A stretch of 44,481 nucleotides of DNA from Saprospiraceae bacterium (GCA_016787285.1 JAEUUV010000168.1:1-44481), one strand, 5' to 3'; positions 24,513 to 34,134 are shown, numbered from the stretch's first letter. Translations and numbers: made by a program. Notes: a model not told the origin generated them from the sequence alone.

Positions 24513-26570
24513 ATGAAACGACAACGTTCCACTCCCTTTTTCGCGCCGGCACTCGTCCGGGAAGCCATCCGGGAGTCATTTTTGAAACTCGACCCCCGCC
24601 GGATGTTCCGCAATCCGGTCATGTTTACCGTGGAAATATGCACGGCGGTCATGCTCGTGGTTTGCACCTGGATTTTGGCCGGCGAACAGACCCAGGGCGC
24701 GTTCGGCTACAACTTTGCGATTTTCGTGTGGCTGCTATTCACGTTGCTCTTTGCCAATTTCGCCGAAGCCCTGGCCGAAGCGCGGGGCAAAGCCCAGGCG
24801 GCCAGCCTGCGCAAAACCCGGGAAGAAACGCCGGCGAAAGTGTTGAAAGCCGACGGATCGGTGGCCGAACGGTCGTCCAGCGACCTGAAAAAAGGCGACC
24901 GCTTCGTGTGCGAGGCAGGCGACCTGATCCCTGCCGACGGCGAGATCATCGAAGGCATTGCCACCATTGACGAAAGTGCCATCACCGGCGAAAGCGCTCC
25001 GGTGATCCGTGAATCCGGCGGCGATAAATCGAGCGTGACCGGTGGCACCAAGGTGCTCAGCGACCGCATCGTGGTGGAAGTAACCACCGTGCCGGGCGAG
25101 AGTTTTCTCGACAAAATGATCGCCCTGGTGGAAGGCGCCAGCCGGCAAAAAACACCGAACGAGGTGGCACTGAACATCCTGCTGGCCGGGTTCACGCTGG
25201 TCTTCCTGATCGTGTGTATCACACTGCCGTCCTTCGCGCAGTACGCGCAAGCGCCGCTCACCATCGCCGCCCTGATCGCCCTGTTCGTTTGCCTGATCCC
25301 GACCACCATCGGCGGGTTGCTGTCGGCCATCGGTATCGCCGGCATGGACCGCGCCCTGCGCGCCAATGTGATCGCCAAGTCGGGCAAAGCCGTGGAAACC
25401 GCCGGCGACCTCGACACGCTCTTGCTCGACAAAACCGGAACCATCACCATCGGCAACCGCAAGGCCACGCATTTTTATCCAGCGAATGGCGTGGACACGG
25501 GGCATTTCACGCGGCAATGCGTGCTCAGTTCGCTGGCCGACGACACTCCCGAGGGGAAGTCCATCGTGGAACTCGGCGCCAATGACAAGTCGCTTTCGCA
25601 GCAGCAGTTGCAGTTTATGCTGGCGGAAAAGAGCGCCATGAAATTCATCCCGTTCACCGCCGAAACCCGCAGCAGCGGCGTGGACCTGCCGGGCGGGCTG
25701 CGCTTGCGCAAAGGCGCATTCGACGCCATTCGGAAGATGGTGGAAGTCGCCGGCAATCCAATACCCGCCGAAACGGCAGAAGCTGTACAACGCATCGCCG
25801 CCAACGGCGGCACACCCCTCGTGGTGGCGGAAAACGAGGCCGCCATCGGCGTCATCGAATTGCAGGACATCATCAAGCCCGGCATCCGGGAACGCTTCGA
25901 CCGCCTGCGGAAAATGGGCGTGAAAACCGTGATGGTGACCGGGGACAACCCGCTCACCGCCAAGTTTATCGCTCAGGAAGCCGGCGTGGACGACTTCATC
26001 GCTGAAGCCAGGCCCGAGGACAAATTGGCCTACATCCGAGCCGAGCAGAACAGCGGCAAACTCGTGGCCATGATGGGCGACGGCACCAACGACGCGCCCG
26101 CTCTGGCGCAGGCCGACGTGGGCGTGGCCATGAATTCCGGTACCGCCGCCGCCAAGGAAGCGGGCAACATGGTGGACCTCGACAACGACCCGACCAAACT
26201 GATCGAGGTGGTGGAAATCGGCAAACAACTGCTGATGACCCGCGGCACGCTCACGACGTTCAGCATTGCCAACGACGTAGCCAAGTATTTTGCTATTGTA
26301 CCGGCTCTGTTCGCGGCGGCTATTCCGGGCCTGAACGCGCTGAACATCATGCGGCTGAGCAGTCCGGAGAGCGCCATCCTGTCGGCGGTGATCTTCAACG
26401 CAATCATCATTCCGCTGCTGATTCCGCTGGCCCTGCGCGGCGTGGCCTACCGCCCTATCGGGGCGAGCGCTTTGCTGCGGCGCAATTTGATGGTGTACGG
26501 TTTGGGGGGGATAGTGGCGCCGTTTGTGGGGATAAAATTGATTGATATAGCGATTACAATTTTTCACTAA
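24513..26570 (+). CDS. kdpB: K+-transporting ATPase subunit B (KdpB), P-type ATPase
   Basis: A 685-residue P-type ATPase that powers high-affinity K+ uptake. The phosphorylation motif DKTGTIT has catalytic D306. The actuator motif TGES is at 158-161 (its Ser corresponds to the inhibitory phosphorylation site in E. coli KdpB), and [10 protein letters not shown] and [19 protein letters not shown] are the P-domain motifs. Membrane helices flank the actuator and lie at the C-terminus. The length matches the family. The gene is linked to kdpA (3 bp) and kdpC (12 bp), so all subunits should be made from one mRNA. Confidence 0.97.
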   Translation: MKRQRSTPFFAPALVREAIRESFLKLDPRRMFRNPVMFTVEICTAVMLVVCTWILAGEQTQGAFGYNFAIFVWLLFTLLFANFAEALAEARGKAQAASLRKTREETPAKVLKADGSVAERSSSDLKKGDRFVCEAGDLIPADGEIIEGIATIDESAITGESAPVIRESGGDKSSVTGGTKVLSDRIVVEVTTVPGESFLDKMIALVEGASRQKTPNEVALNILLAGFTLVFLIVCITLPSFAQYAQAPLTIAALIALFVCLIPTTIGGLLSAIGIAGMDRALRANVIAKSGKAVETAGDLDTLLLDKTGTITIGNRKATHFYPANGVDTGHFTRQCVLSSLADDTPEGKSIVELGANDKSLSQQQLQFMLAEKSAMKFIPFTAETRSSGVDLPGGLRLRKGAFDAIRKMVEVAGNPIPAETAEAVQRIAANGGTPLVVAENEAAIGVIELQDIIKPGIRERFDRLRKMGVKTVMVTGDNPLTAKFIAQEAGVDDFIAEARPEDKLAYIRAEQNSGKLVAMMGDGTNDAPALAQADVGVAMNSGTAAAKEAGNMVDLDNDPTKLIEVVEIGKQLLMTRGTLTTFSIANDVAKYFAIVPALFAAAIPGLNALNIMRLSSPESAILSAVIFNAIIIPLLIPLALRGVAYRPIGASALLRRNLMVYGLGGIVAPFVGIKLIDIAITIFH

Positions 26571-26582
26571 AGTAAACAAAAA

Positions 26583-27146
26583 ATGAAACAGAACCTCGTC
26601 CCCGCCCTGCGCCTCACCCTGGTCACCTTGGTGATTTTTTCAGGCTTGTACACGCTGGTGCTCTGGGCAGCCGCACAGGCGCTGCCTACCCACGGCCTCG
26701 GCGAGCGCATCGAACGCTCCGAAGGCGGATATTTCTACGCCAACATCGGCCAGGTTTTTACCGAAGAGCGCTACTTTTGGTCGCGTCCGTCGGCAGTGGA
26801 CTACAACGCCGCCGGCTCCGGCGGCTCGAACAAAGGCCCGACCAACCCCGACTACCTGGCTACCGTGCAGGCCCGGATTGATACGTTTTTGGCGCACCAC
26901 CCGGGCGTTCGTCGCGCCGACATTCCCGCCGACCTCGTCACCGCGTCCGGCAGCGGGCTTGATCCGAACATTTCGCCGCAGGCGGCCCTTGTGCAGGCGG
27001 CCCGGGTCGCCGGCGCGCGCGGGCTGGAAGTTTCCCGGGTGGAGGCGTTGGTACGGCAAAATACCGAGCCGCGGCTGTTCGGCATTTTTGGTAAAGAAAA
27101 AATCAACGTCCTGCGGCTGAATCTGGCACTGGACGCCATGAAGTAA
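26583..27146 (+). CDS. kdpC: K+-transporting ATPase subunit C (KdpC)
   Basis: A 187-residue protein with one N-terminal membrane helix (LRLTLVTLVIFSGLYTLVLWAAAQ) and a soluble domain outside the membrane. The family signature DLVTASGSGLDPNISPQAALVQAARVA (around residues 118-144) is intact, as is the early YFWSRPSAVDYNAAGSGGSN. KdpC is needed for assembly and high K+ affinity of the complex. The porin gene follows after 27 bp. Confidence 0.96.
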   Translation: MKQNLVPALRLTLVTLVIFSGLYTLVLWAAAQALPTHGLGERIERSEGGYFYANIGQVFTEERYFWSRPSAVDYNAAGSGGSNKGPTNPDYLATVQARIDTFLAHHPGVRRADIPADLVTASGSGLDPNISPQAALVQAARVAGARGLEVSRVEALVRQNTEPRLFGIFGKEKINVLRLNLALDAMK

Positions 27147-27173
27147 CACCTTGCAAATCAATATTTCCGCAGT

Positions 27174-28250
27174 ATGAAAAACTTGCTGATTCTGATCGCT
27201 TTCCTCCCCGTTGTGCTGCATGCTCAACCGGACAAATCCCCCATCAAATACACGCTCTCCGGCTACGCCGAAACGTACTACGGCTACGATTTCAGCGAGC
27301 CGGACGGCGGCGACCGCCCCGGATTCGTGTATTCGCACCACCGCCACAACGAGGTCAACCTCAACCTCGCCTTCCTGCGGGCCTCGATGCAGGCGCAGCG
27401 GGTACGCGGCAACCTGGCCCTCATGGCCGGCACCTACGCCAACGCAAATCTGGCTGCCGAAACAAATACCCTGCGCAATGTTTTTGAGGCAAACGCCGGG
27501 GTCAAACTCTCCAAAACTGCCGACCTGTGGCTGGATGCCGGCATCTTCGGCTCGCACATCGGCTTTGAAAGCGCTATCGGAAAGGACTGCTGGACGCTGA
27601 CACGAAGCATCATGGCCGACAACACGCCGTACTACGAAGCCGGCGCCAAACTGACCTACACGTCGCCCGACAGCAAGTGGCTCGTCAGCGCCCTCGTGCT
27701 CAACGGTTGGCAGCGGATCCGCCGGTTTCCGGGCAATTCCCTGCTCTCCTTCGGCTGGCAGGTCACGTACAAACCCACGGGTAACCTGACGCTCAACAGC
27801 AGCAGTTTCATCGGCACCGACTCTCCCGACGATGCCCGGCGTATGCGCCTGTTTCACAACCTGTACGGGATTTTCCAGTTGAATGATCGCTTCGGCCTCA
27901 TTGCAGGCCTCGATCTGGGTTGGGAAGGAAGCCCGAATCCCGGGGAAAGCGGCAACGTATGGGCCTGCCCGATTGCCATCGGGCGGTACCAATTGAACGA
28001 ACAGGTGGCGCTGGCCGGGCGGCTCGAATATTACAGCGACAAGAACGGCGTCATCATTTTTTCGGACACCGAGCACGGATTTCAAACGCTGGGCTTCTCC
28101 GCCAACGTGGACGTAAAACTCCACGAAAACGCCCTTTGGCGCGTTGAGGGCAAGGTGTGGAGCAGCCGGGATGCCGTGTTTCTGAACAGTAACGGCGCCC
28201 TTTCCCGGAACAATGCTGTGCTGACGACGGCGCTGGCCATCTGGTTTTGA
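27174..28250 (+). CDS. Outer-membrane porin of the OmpL/BBP2 type in the kdp operon
   Basis: A 358-residue exported barrel. Signal peptide MKNLLILIAFLPVVLHAQ, then strands rich in alternating aromatic and polar residues: IKYTLSGYAETYYGYDFSEP, VNLNLAFLRASMQAQRVRGNLALMAGTYA, AGAKLTYTSPDSKWLVSALVLNGWQRI, and a final strand ending in Trp-Phe (LTTALAIWF), the BAM recognition end. The character fits the putative beta-barrel porin-2 family. It is set in tightly with kdpC before and the KdpD sensor gene 3 bp behind. Potassium or cation entry through the outer membrane under K+ limitation is an inference from position; no binding site is visible. Confidence 0.85.
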   Translation: MKNLLILIAFLPVVLHAQPDKSPIKYTLSGYAETYYGYDFSEPDGGDRPGFVYSHHRHNEVNLNLAFLRASMQAQRVRGNLALMAGTYANANLAAETNTLRNVFEANAGVKLSKTADLWLDAGIFGSHIGFESAIGKDCWTLTRSIMADNTPYYEAGAKLTYTSPDSKWLVSALVLNGWQRIRRFPGNSLLSFGWQVTYKPTGNLTLNSSSFIGTDSPDDARRMRLFHNLYGIFQLNDRFGLIAGLDLGWEGSPNPGESGNVWACPIAIGRYQLNEQVALAGRLEYYSDKNGVIIFSDTEHGFQTLGFSANVDVKLHENALWRVEGKVWSSRDAVFLNSNGALSRNNAVLTTALAIWF

Positions 28251-28253
28251 GTC

Positions 28254-29375
28254 ATGGACAAAGAACAACACGTGCAGCATTTTCTCGAGCTCATCCGCCG
28301 CAGCCGGCGGGGCAAGTTCAAACTGTACATCGGCATGGCCGCCGGGGTGGGGAAGACGTATCGCATGTTGCAGGAGGCGCACGCCCTGCAGCGCAACGGG
28401 GTGGACGTGAAAATCGGCTACATCGAAACCCACAACCGCGCCGAAACTGCGGCATTGCTCGCAGGCCTGCCCGTGGTGCCACGGCGAAAGTTGTTTTATA
28501 AAGGCAAGGAACTGGAGGAAATGGATTTGCAAGCCATTGTCAACCTGCGGCCCGAAGTGGTGGTGGTGGACGAACTGGCGCACTCGAACATCGAAGGCAG
28601 CGTGAACGAAAAACGCTGGCAGGACGTGCGCGACCTGCTGGAGGCGGGAATCAACGTGATTTCTGCCGTCAACATCCAGCACCTCGAAAGCCTGAACGAA
28701 ATCGTGCAACAGATCACCGCCGTGGAGGTTCGCGAACGCGTGCCCGACATGGTGTTGCAATTGGCCGACGAGGTAGTGAACATTGACCTGACCGCCGACG
28801 AACTCATCACCCGCCTGCGCGAAGGGAAAATTTATGCGCCCGACAAGGTGGAAATCGCGCTGCGCAATTTTTTTCAGCCGGAAAAAATCCTGCAACTGCG
28901 CGAACTGGCCCTCAAGGAAGTAGCCACTTCGGTGGAGCGCAAGGTGGAGACCGAAGTGACCCGTCCGGTCGCCCGGCGGGCCGAGCGTTTTCTGGCCTGC
29001 ATCAGCAGTAACCATAGCACCGCGCAGCACGTCATCCGCAAAACGGCTCGTCTGGCAGGGTATTACAATGCCCGCTGGTGGGTGCTGTATGTGCAAACCC
29101 CCGCCGAGTCGCCCGATAAAATACCCCTTGCCGCCCAGCGGCACCTGCTCAACCACTTCAAGTTGGCTATCGAGTCGGGCGCCGAAGTCGTGCGGGTGGA
29201 GGGCGCTTCTGCGGCGGTGGCCATTCTTGAAAAAGCCGCCGAACTGGAAATCACCACGGTCTGCATCGGCAAGCCCCACTTGTCCATCTGGCAGATCATC
29301 CGGAACACCGGTATGTTCAGCCGGCTGCTCAAAACCCTTGGCGACCGCGACATTGATCTCGTCATCCTCAGTTGA
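28254..29375 (+). CDS. kdpD: KdpD N-terminal sensor domain protein lacking a kinase
   Basis: A 373-residue cytoplasmic protein equal to the first part of KdpD. The KdpD sensor domain (residues 20-230) shows the Walker-like loop GMAAGVGKTY (27-36), GYIETHNRAET, VVVVDELAHSN and INVISAVNIQHLESLN. A universal-stress-protein-like domain follows to the C-terminus (RFLACISSNHSTAQHVIRKTARLAG, TTVCIGKPHLS). In E. coli the same polypeptide continues with four helices and a histidine kinase; these are missing here and a separate kinase gene comes 15 bp later. A split KdpD of this kind is common in Bacteroidota (recalled). The gene follows the porin by 3 bp. It probably senses K+ or turgor-linked signals and passes them to the kinase. 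Confidence 0.88.
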   Translation: MDKEQHVQHFLELIRRSRRGKFKLYIGMAAGVGKTYRMLQEAHALQRNGVDVKIGYIETHNRAETAALLAGLPVVPRRKLFYKGKELEEMDLQAIVNLRPEVVVVDELAHSNIEGSVNEKRWQDVRDLLEAGINVISAVNIQHLESLNEIVQQITAVEVRERVPDMVLQLADEVVNIDLTADELITRLREGKIYAPDKVEIALRNFFQPEKILQLRELALKEVATSVERKVETEVTRPVARRAERFLACISSNHSTAQHVIRKTARLAGYYNARWWVLYVQTPAESPDKIPLAAQRHLLNHFKLAIESGAEVVRVEGASAAVAILEKAAELEITTVCIGKPHLSIWQIIRNTGMFSRLLKTLGDRDIDLVILS

Positions 29376-29390
29376 CCCCCGTTCCGCATT

Positions 29391-31154
29391 ATGACAATAA
29401 AAACTAAACTCGCACTTGGCCTCGTGCTGCTGTTCGGTTTGCTCTTGGTGGTGAGCATCCTCGGCATGTTCAGCGTGTACACCTTGTCTGGCGATTCGGG
29501 CGCCATTCTGAAAGACAACTACCAGTCGCTGGGCTATGTGCAGCAGATGCAATCGGCCCTGGGCAAACCTGAGTTCGATCCGGCATCGGCGGCCCTGTTC
29601 GGGCATTACCTCGAACAGCAACGCCGCAACATCACCGAGCCGGGCGAGGGCGACGCGACCGAACAGCTCGTTCAGGATTTTGAACGTTTGCGCAGCAACC
29701 CGGGCGACAGCCTGGCCCGCCTGCGCATGCACGAGCAACTCCTGCTGATCAGCGATTTGAACCTGCGGGCCATTGACCGGAAAAACGCCCTGGCGCTGCG
29801 CACCGCAGAACAAACGTACACGGCCCTGAGCATCATCGCCACCTTTTGCCTGATCATCGGCTTCGTGTTTTTGCTCAACTTCCCGCAGTACATCGCCGAC
29901 CCGATCCGGCGGCTGACGGAGGGCATCCGAGAAATTGCGCAGGGCAACTACCGGCAGCGCATTCACCTGAAACGCCACGACGAATTCGGCGAACTCACCG
30001 CCGCGTTCAATGCCCTTGCCGCCAAACTCGATGCCTACGAACACAGCAACCTCGCGTTGCTCATGTTCGAAAAAAAGCGCCTCGAAACCATCATCGGGGC
30101 CATGCACGACCCGGTGATCGGGCTGGACGAACACCAAAACGTGCTGTTTGCCAACGAACCGGCCCGCGCCCTGCTGCACCTGAGCGCCGACAAATTGATC
30201 GGCAAAGACGCCCGCGAAGTGGCGCTGACCAATGACCTGTTGCGTGCCTTGCTGAAGCACATGACCCAGCCGGGTGTGGAGCCGATCAAAATTTTCGCCG
30301 ACGGCAAGGAGTCGTTTTTTATGCTCGAAGCCCTCGACATTGTGGCTCCATCCGGCGCCGACCAGGAAGAAAAAAAGGCGATCGGGCACGTGCTGATTTT
30401 GAAAAACGTGACGGCCTTCCGCGAGCGCGACCTGGCCAAAACCAATTTCATCGCCACCATTTCCCACGAACTCAAAACGCCTATTTCTTCCATAAAAATG
30501 GGCCTTAAACTGCTGCGCGATACCCGTGTCGGTACGCTGAACGACGAACAGCAGCATCTCCTGTACCAGTTGGACGACGATGCGGGGCGGCTGCTGGCTA
30601 TTACCGGTGAGTTGCTCAAAATCGCCCAGGCGGAGTCGGGAAACATTCAACTCAACATAATCCCTGTCGCGCCGAAAAACATCATTGAAACGGCTCAACA
30701 GGTTTTGTTCGGGTTGGCAAAAGACAAGAACGTAGCGATCGAAATTTCGGAAATACCCGAGGAAACGCTTCGGGTGCAGGCCGACGAAGACAAGTCCGTC
30801 TGGGTGCTGGTCAACCTGCTTGCCAATGCCATCCGGCACAGCCCTTCCGGGAAAATCGTGCGTATGTCGGCTGTTGTCCGACAAGACCGTTTGCGCTTCG
30901 CCGTGCGCGACGAGGGGCCGGGCATACCCGAGGAATTTCACAGCCGGATCTTCGACCGCTTTTTTCAGGTGCCGGGATCGGGATCGAACGGTTCCGGGCT
31001 GGGGCTTGCCATCAGCCGGGAGTTTGTGTGGGCCATGGGGGGCGAGATCGGGCTGGAGTCGGCGCCGGGCAAAGGCAGTTTGTTCTGGTTTGAATTACCT
31101 GTGGTACAGGGAACGGAGCATGTTGGTGGTATTTCCTATTCCAAAACCTCGTAA
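29391..31154 (+). CDS. HAMP/PAS sensor histidine kinase of the kdp cluster
   Basis: A 587-residue membrane kinase. TM1 at residues 7-30, an extracytoplasmic domain of about 115 residues, TM2 at 145-163, HAMP (IADPIRRLTEGIREIAQGNY, 168-220), a PAS domain (MHDPVIGLDEHQNVLFANEPARAL, about 228-340), HisKA with H359 in FIATISHELKTPISS, then HATPase_c with N-box VLVNLLANAIRHSPSG, G1 VRDEGPGIPEE and G2 GSGLGLAISRE. It presumably phosphorylates the NtrC-type regulator upstream of kdp; this pairing is inferred from location, as no other response regulator is encoded nearby. It may work with the KdpD sensor protein encoded 15 bp before it. Confidence 0.92.
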   Translation: MTIKTKLALGLVLLFGLLLVVSILGMFSVYTLSGDSGAILKDNYQSLGYVQQMQSALGKPEFDPASAALFGHYLEQQRRNITEPGEGDATEQLVQDFERLRSNPGDSLARLRMHEQLLLISDLNLRAIDRKNALALRTAEQTYTALSIIATFCLIIGFVFLLNFPQYIADPIRRLTEGIREIAQGNYRQRIHLKRHDEFGELTAAFNALAAKLDAYEHSNLALLMFEKKRLETIIGAMHDPVIGLDEHQNVLFANEPARALLHLSADKLIGKDAREVALTNDLLRALLKHMTQPGVEPIKIFADGKESFFMLEALDIVAPSGADQEEKKAIGHVLILKNVTAFRERDLAKTNFIATISHELKTPISSIKMGLKLLRDTRVGTLNDEQQHLLYQLDDDAGRLLAITGELLKIAQAESGNIQLNIIPVAPKNIIETAQQVLFGLAKDKNVAIEISEIPEETLRVQADEDKSVWVLVNLLANAIRHSPSGKIVRMSAVVRQDRLRFAVRDEGPGIPEEFHSRIFDRFFQVPGSGSNGSGLGLAISREFVWAMGGEIGLESAPGKGSLFWFELPVVQGTEHVGGISYSKTS

Positions 31155-31193
31155 CATTGCCCCGAATTTCAACAAGAACAAGCAATACCCTAC

Positions 31194-32045
31194 ATGGAAC
31201 AGTTGACCATGCCGGATTTTACTTCCGGCGCCGTCTGGATCAGCCTGCTCACCCTCACGTTTCTGGAAATCGTGCTCGGGGTGGACAACATCATATTTCT
31301 TTCCATCATAACCGCCAAACTGCCGGCCAAAGACCAGCCTAAAGCGCGCAACATCGGTCTCTTGCTGGCTATGGGGCTGCGGATCATCCTGCTCTTCGCC
31401 CTGGTGTGGATCATCGGCATGAACCAGCCCTTGTTTCACATTGACTTGCCGGGACTGCACGGTGACGTGACCGGGCAGGGCCTGATCCTGTTCCTTGGCG
31501 GCACCTTCCTGTTTTACAAGGCCACCACCGAAATTCACCACAAGTTGGAAAGCCCGAGCGCCGGTGACGACCCGGATGTAGGCAAAGGACAAAAAGCCCT
31601 GAGCGCCGTCATCATGCAAATCGCGCTCATCAACATTGTATTTTCCTTCGATTCCATTCTCACCGCCGTAGGTTTGACCAAGGAATTGTCTATCATGATT
31701 ATCGCCGTGGTGGCTTCCGTGCTGGTGATGATGGCGTTTGCCGGCCCGGTCAGCGAATTTGTAAACAAGCACCCGACGGTGCAAATGCTCGGTCTGGCGT
31801 TTCTGATCCTGATCGGATTTACGTTAATCGCCGAAGCCGCCCACCTCGGGCATTTCATCGAGGGCGCCGTGCCGAAGGGCTACCTGTATTTTGCCATTTT
31901 CTTCTCCCTTTTTGTGGAAATGCTCAACATCCGCATGCGCAAAACCCGCGATCCGATCCAGTTGCACGGCTACGCCGAAACGGCCGTGGAGCAGGGGCTG
32001 CTGGAAGACGCGGACGGCAAAGACACACCGAAAACAAGCCAATGA
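31194..32045 (+). CDS. TerC family integral membrane protein
   Basis: A 283-residue protein with about seven helices. TerC/Alx-type signatures are TFLEIVLGVDNIIFLSIITAKLP near the N-terminus and INIVFSFDSILTAVGLTKE in the middle; the Asp residues within these helices are the conserved metal-site candidates. Members take part in tellurite resistance or manganese export and in loading metalloproteins during secretion. The cytoplasmic loop (KLESPSAGDDPDVGKGQK) is short. The stop overlaps the next start (ATGA), so translation is coupled to the exonuclease. TAACATTG at 31143-31150 is a poor -7 candidate. The gene may also be read through from the kinase 39 bp upstream. Confidence 0.88.
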   Translation: MEQLTMPDFTSGAVWISLLTLTFLEIVLGVDNIIFLSIITAKLPAKDQPKARNIGLLLAMGLRIILLFALVWIIGMNQPLFHIDLPGLHGDVTGQGLILFLGGTFLFYKATTEIHHKLESPSAGDDPDVGKGQKALSAVIMQIALINIVFSFDSILTAVGLTKELSIMIIAVVASVLVMMAFAGPVSEFVNKHPTVQMLGLAFLILIGFTLIAEAAHLGHFIEGAVPKGYLYFAIFFSLFVEMLNIRMRKTRDPIQLHGYAETAVEQGLLEDADGKDTPKTSQ

Positions 32046-32854
32046 CACTCAACCTCACCCGGAACATCGTTTTTTTCGATGTGGAAACGACCGGTCTGAA
32101 CGTGGTGCGCGACCGCATCGTGCAGATCGCGCTGGTCAAACTGTTCAAAAACGGCGACCCGCCTGCCGAGTTCAGCACCCTGGTCAACCCCGGCATACCC
32201 ATTTCCGAGGAGGCTATGGCCGTGCACGGCATTACGCCCAAAGACTTGGCCAACAAGCCCACTTTCCAGCAACTGGCCCAGAAAATATGGGATTTCATCG
32301 GCGACGCCGATCTGGCCGGCTACAACTCGAACCGCTTCGACGTGCCCATGCTCATGGAGGAATTTGCCCGCGTGGGCATGGAGTTCGACGTGAGCAAACG
32401 CCGGCTGATTGATGTGCAGCGCATTTTTTACAAAATGGAACCCCGCACGCTCAAGGCAGCCTACCGCCTGTACTGTGGCAAGGAACTGACCGACGCCCAC
32501 GACGCGCTGGCCGATGTGAAAGCGACCGTCGAGGTATTCCATGGCCAATTGACCACCTACGAGGGCAAAGACCTGATTGACGAGGACGGCAACGTGATTC
32601 CGGCTCCGATCAAGAACGACATTCAGGCCCTGCACGAGTTTACCAACGACCTCAATTTCCTCGATGCCACCCAGAAAATTCGCGTGCAGCCCGACGGAAC
32701 GCCGGTGTTCAACTTTGGCAAATACACCGGCCAACCCGTGAAAGACGTGCTCGCCAAAGACAAAAACTACTACTTCTGGATCCTGGAAAAAGAGTTTTCC
32801 TCCCAACTCAAGCAGATCGTAAAGCAACTGATGCGGGAGGTGGAGAAAAAGTAA
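32042..32854 (+). CDS. DnaQ-like 3'-5' exonuclease (DEDDh)
   Basis: A 270-residue protein. The exonuclease domain occupies residues 1-175: motif I FFDVETTGLN with catalytic Asp and Glu, motif II around YNSNRFDVPML, and motif III HDALADVKAT with the DEDDh His and Asp. It is related to the epsilon proofreading subunit of DNA polymerase III and RNase T. The C-terminal ~80 residues (VFNFGKYTGQPVKDVLAKDKNYYFWILEKEF) are a conserved extension seen in Bacteroidota exonucleases (recalled). The gene starts within the terC stop codon. A role in DNA repair or RNA turnover cannot be decided from sequence alone. Confidence 0.88.
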   Translation: MTLNLTRNIVFFDVETTGLNVVRDRIVQIALVKLFKNGDPPAEFSTLVNPGIPISEEAMAVHGITPKDLANKPTFQQLAQKIWDFIGDADLAGYNSNRFDVPMLMEEFARVGMEFDVSKRRLIDVQRIFYKMEPRTLKAAYRLYCGKELTDAHDALADVKATVEVFHGQLTTYEGKDLIDEDGNVIPAPIKNDIQALHEFTNDLNFLDATQKIRVQPDGTPVFNFGKYTGQPVKDVLAKDKNYYFWILEKEFSSQLKQIVKQLMREVEKK

Positions 32855-32875
32855 AACGCAAACAAATCAGACGCC

Positions 32876-33520
32876 ATGATTACGAACCTTGCCGACAGCC
32901 ACTCCATCGCCAACCGCTTCCTTGCCGAACTGCGCAACGCCGAGCTGCAGAAAGACCGCCTGCGCTTCCGCCGAAATCTCGAACGCATAGGCGAGGTGCT
33001 GGCCTACGAAATTTCCAAAACGCTCGACTACGAACCCGTCGAGGTGGAAACGCCGCTCGGTATCGCGACCGTCAATATGCCCGCCGACCGGATTGTGCTG
33101 GGCACCATCCTGCGTGCCGGACTGCCCTTCCATCAGGGCATGCTTCACTATTTCGACCACGCCGACAACGCCTTCATCAGCGCCTACCGCCGCCACCACA
33201 AAGACGGCTCCTTCGACATCCAACTGGAATATGTGAGTTGCGGCGACCTCAACGACACGGTACTCATCCTCGCCGACCCGATGCTCGCCACCGGCGCTTC
33301 GCTTTGTCTGGCGCTCAAACACCTCGAACGGCACGGTACCCCCAAAGTAATCCACGTGGCCGCCGTCATCGCCAGCACTGCCGGCGTGGAGGCCGTGCAG
33401 CGCCAGTTTCCCAATGCCCACATCTGGCTTGGCGCCGTGGACGAGGAACTTACCGCCAAATCGTACATCGTGCCCGGCCTCGGCGATGCGGGCGATCTGG
33501 CTTACGGCGACAAATCCTGA
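32876..33520 (+). CDS. upp: Uracil phosphoribosyltransferase
   Basis: A 214-residue enzyme that joins uracil to PRPP to form UMP in pyrimidine salvage. The PRPP loop is VLILADPMLATGASLCLAL (around residues 124-142), the signature LGTILRAGLPFHQGMLHYF is at about 76-94, and the uracil-binding C-terminal stretch AKSYIVPGLGDAGDLAYGDK is intact. The length is normal. It begins 21 bp after the exonuclease stop. Confidence 0.95.
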   Translation: MITNLADSHSIANRFLAELRNAELQKDRLRFRRNLERIGEVLAYEISKTLDYEPVEVETPLGIATVNMPADRIVLGTILRAGLPFHQGMLHYFDHADNAFISAYRRHHKDGSFDIQLEYVSCGDLNDTVLILADPMLATGASLCLALKHLERHGTPKVIHVAAVIASTAGVEAVQRQFPNAHIWLGAVDEELTAKSYIVPGLGDAGDLAYGDKS

Positions 33521-33531
33521 TTTTATTTTTT

Positions 33532-33549
33532 CACCGCGGAGACGCGGAG
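33532..33549. repeat. CACCGCGGAGACGCGGAG dispersed repeat (copy 1)
   Basis: The 18-base sequence after a T-rich run in the gap between upp and the converging acyltransferase. It contains a tandem of GGAGaCGCGGAG type and is related to the element at 35885-35928. Such CACCGC-GGAG sequences occur as short dispersed repeats in many bacterial genomes (recalled). Confidence 0.5.
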
Positions 33550-33575
33550 TTTTCGCAAGGGAAATACTACCACAC

Positions 33576-34127
33576 TTACCCGACCCCCTGCGCCGGGTTT
33601 TTCCCCGGAATGTCTTTGAAATAATTCCAGAAATAGGCCATGTCCTGCTCCTCGTTGTCGGTGGGATAAAAAAGTACAGGATCAAAAAACACCTCCTTTT
33701 TTGGCCAGTTGAAAATGCACAGTGCAATGGGCACCCCCGCTTGCCGGGCGATGTGGTAAAAACCCGTGCGGAACCGCTCCACTTTTTTGCGCGTACCTTC
33801 CGGCGAGATGACGAGGTGCATGCGTTCGTTTTGGCGAAACGCCTCCGCCGTGGCGGATACGAAGTTGCCGCCCTTCTTCGACCGATCCACCGGGATGCCG
33901 CCTAACCACCGGAAAAACGCCCCGAACGGCCATCGGAACAGCGTGTGTTTGCCCACATAGTTGGCGTACATCTTGCCGGCGCTGTTGACCAGCACGCCCA
34001 CGGGAAAATCCCAGTTGGACGTGTGCGGCCCGACCGCCAAGACTAACTTGGGTACGTCGTACGGGTATTGGCCGGTAATTTTCCAACCCCATAGTTTCAG
34101 GATGAAGGCGCTGAGTGCAGAGAACAT
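33576..34127 (-). CDS. Lysophospholipid acyltransferase family protein (PlsC-like)
   Basis: A 183-residue membrane-associated acyltransferase. HTSNWD (HX4D) is the catalytic motif and VISPEGTRKK (EGTR) is the substrate-phosphate motif; GGIPVDRSKK between them is also typical. Members add acyl chains to lysophosphatidate or similar lipids. The protein is shorter than classic PlsC and resembles compact Bacteroidota relatives. The start at 34127 is the first ATG in a sensible context (MFSALSAFILKLWGWKITG). A longer frame continues upstream to 34262, but it translates the 9-bp repeat as NRINRINRINQT and is likely not coding. The gene is divergent from the Crp-type regulator. Confidence 0.85.
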   Translation of the reverse strand: MFSALSAFILKLWGWKITGQYPYDVPKLVLAVGPHTSNWDFPVGVLVNSAGKMYANYVGKHTLFRWPFGAFFRWLGGIPVDRSKKGGNFVSATAEAFRQNERMHLVISPEGTRKKVERFRTGFYHIARQAGVPIALCIFNWPKKEVFFDPVLFYPTDNEEQDMAYFWNYFKDIPGKNPAQGVG

Positions 34128-34134
34128 GGTTTGT

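Noticed and set aside
26640..30941. A 1433-codon open frame on the minus strand opposite kdpC, porin, kdpD and the kinase
   Set aside because: It is a shadow of GC-rich codon use on the plus strand; its translation is low-complexity His/Gln/Val-rich without any domain, whereas the plus strand encodes four clear proteins.
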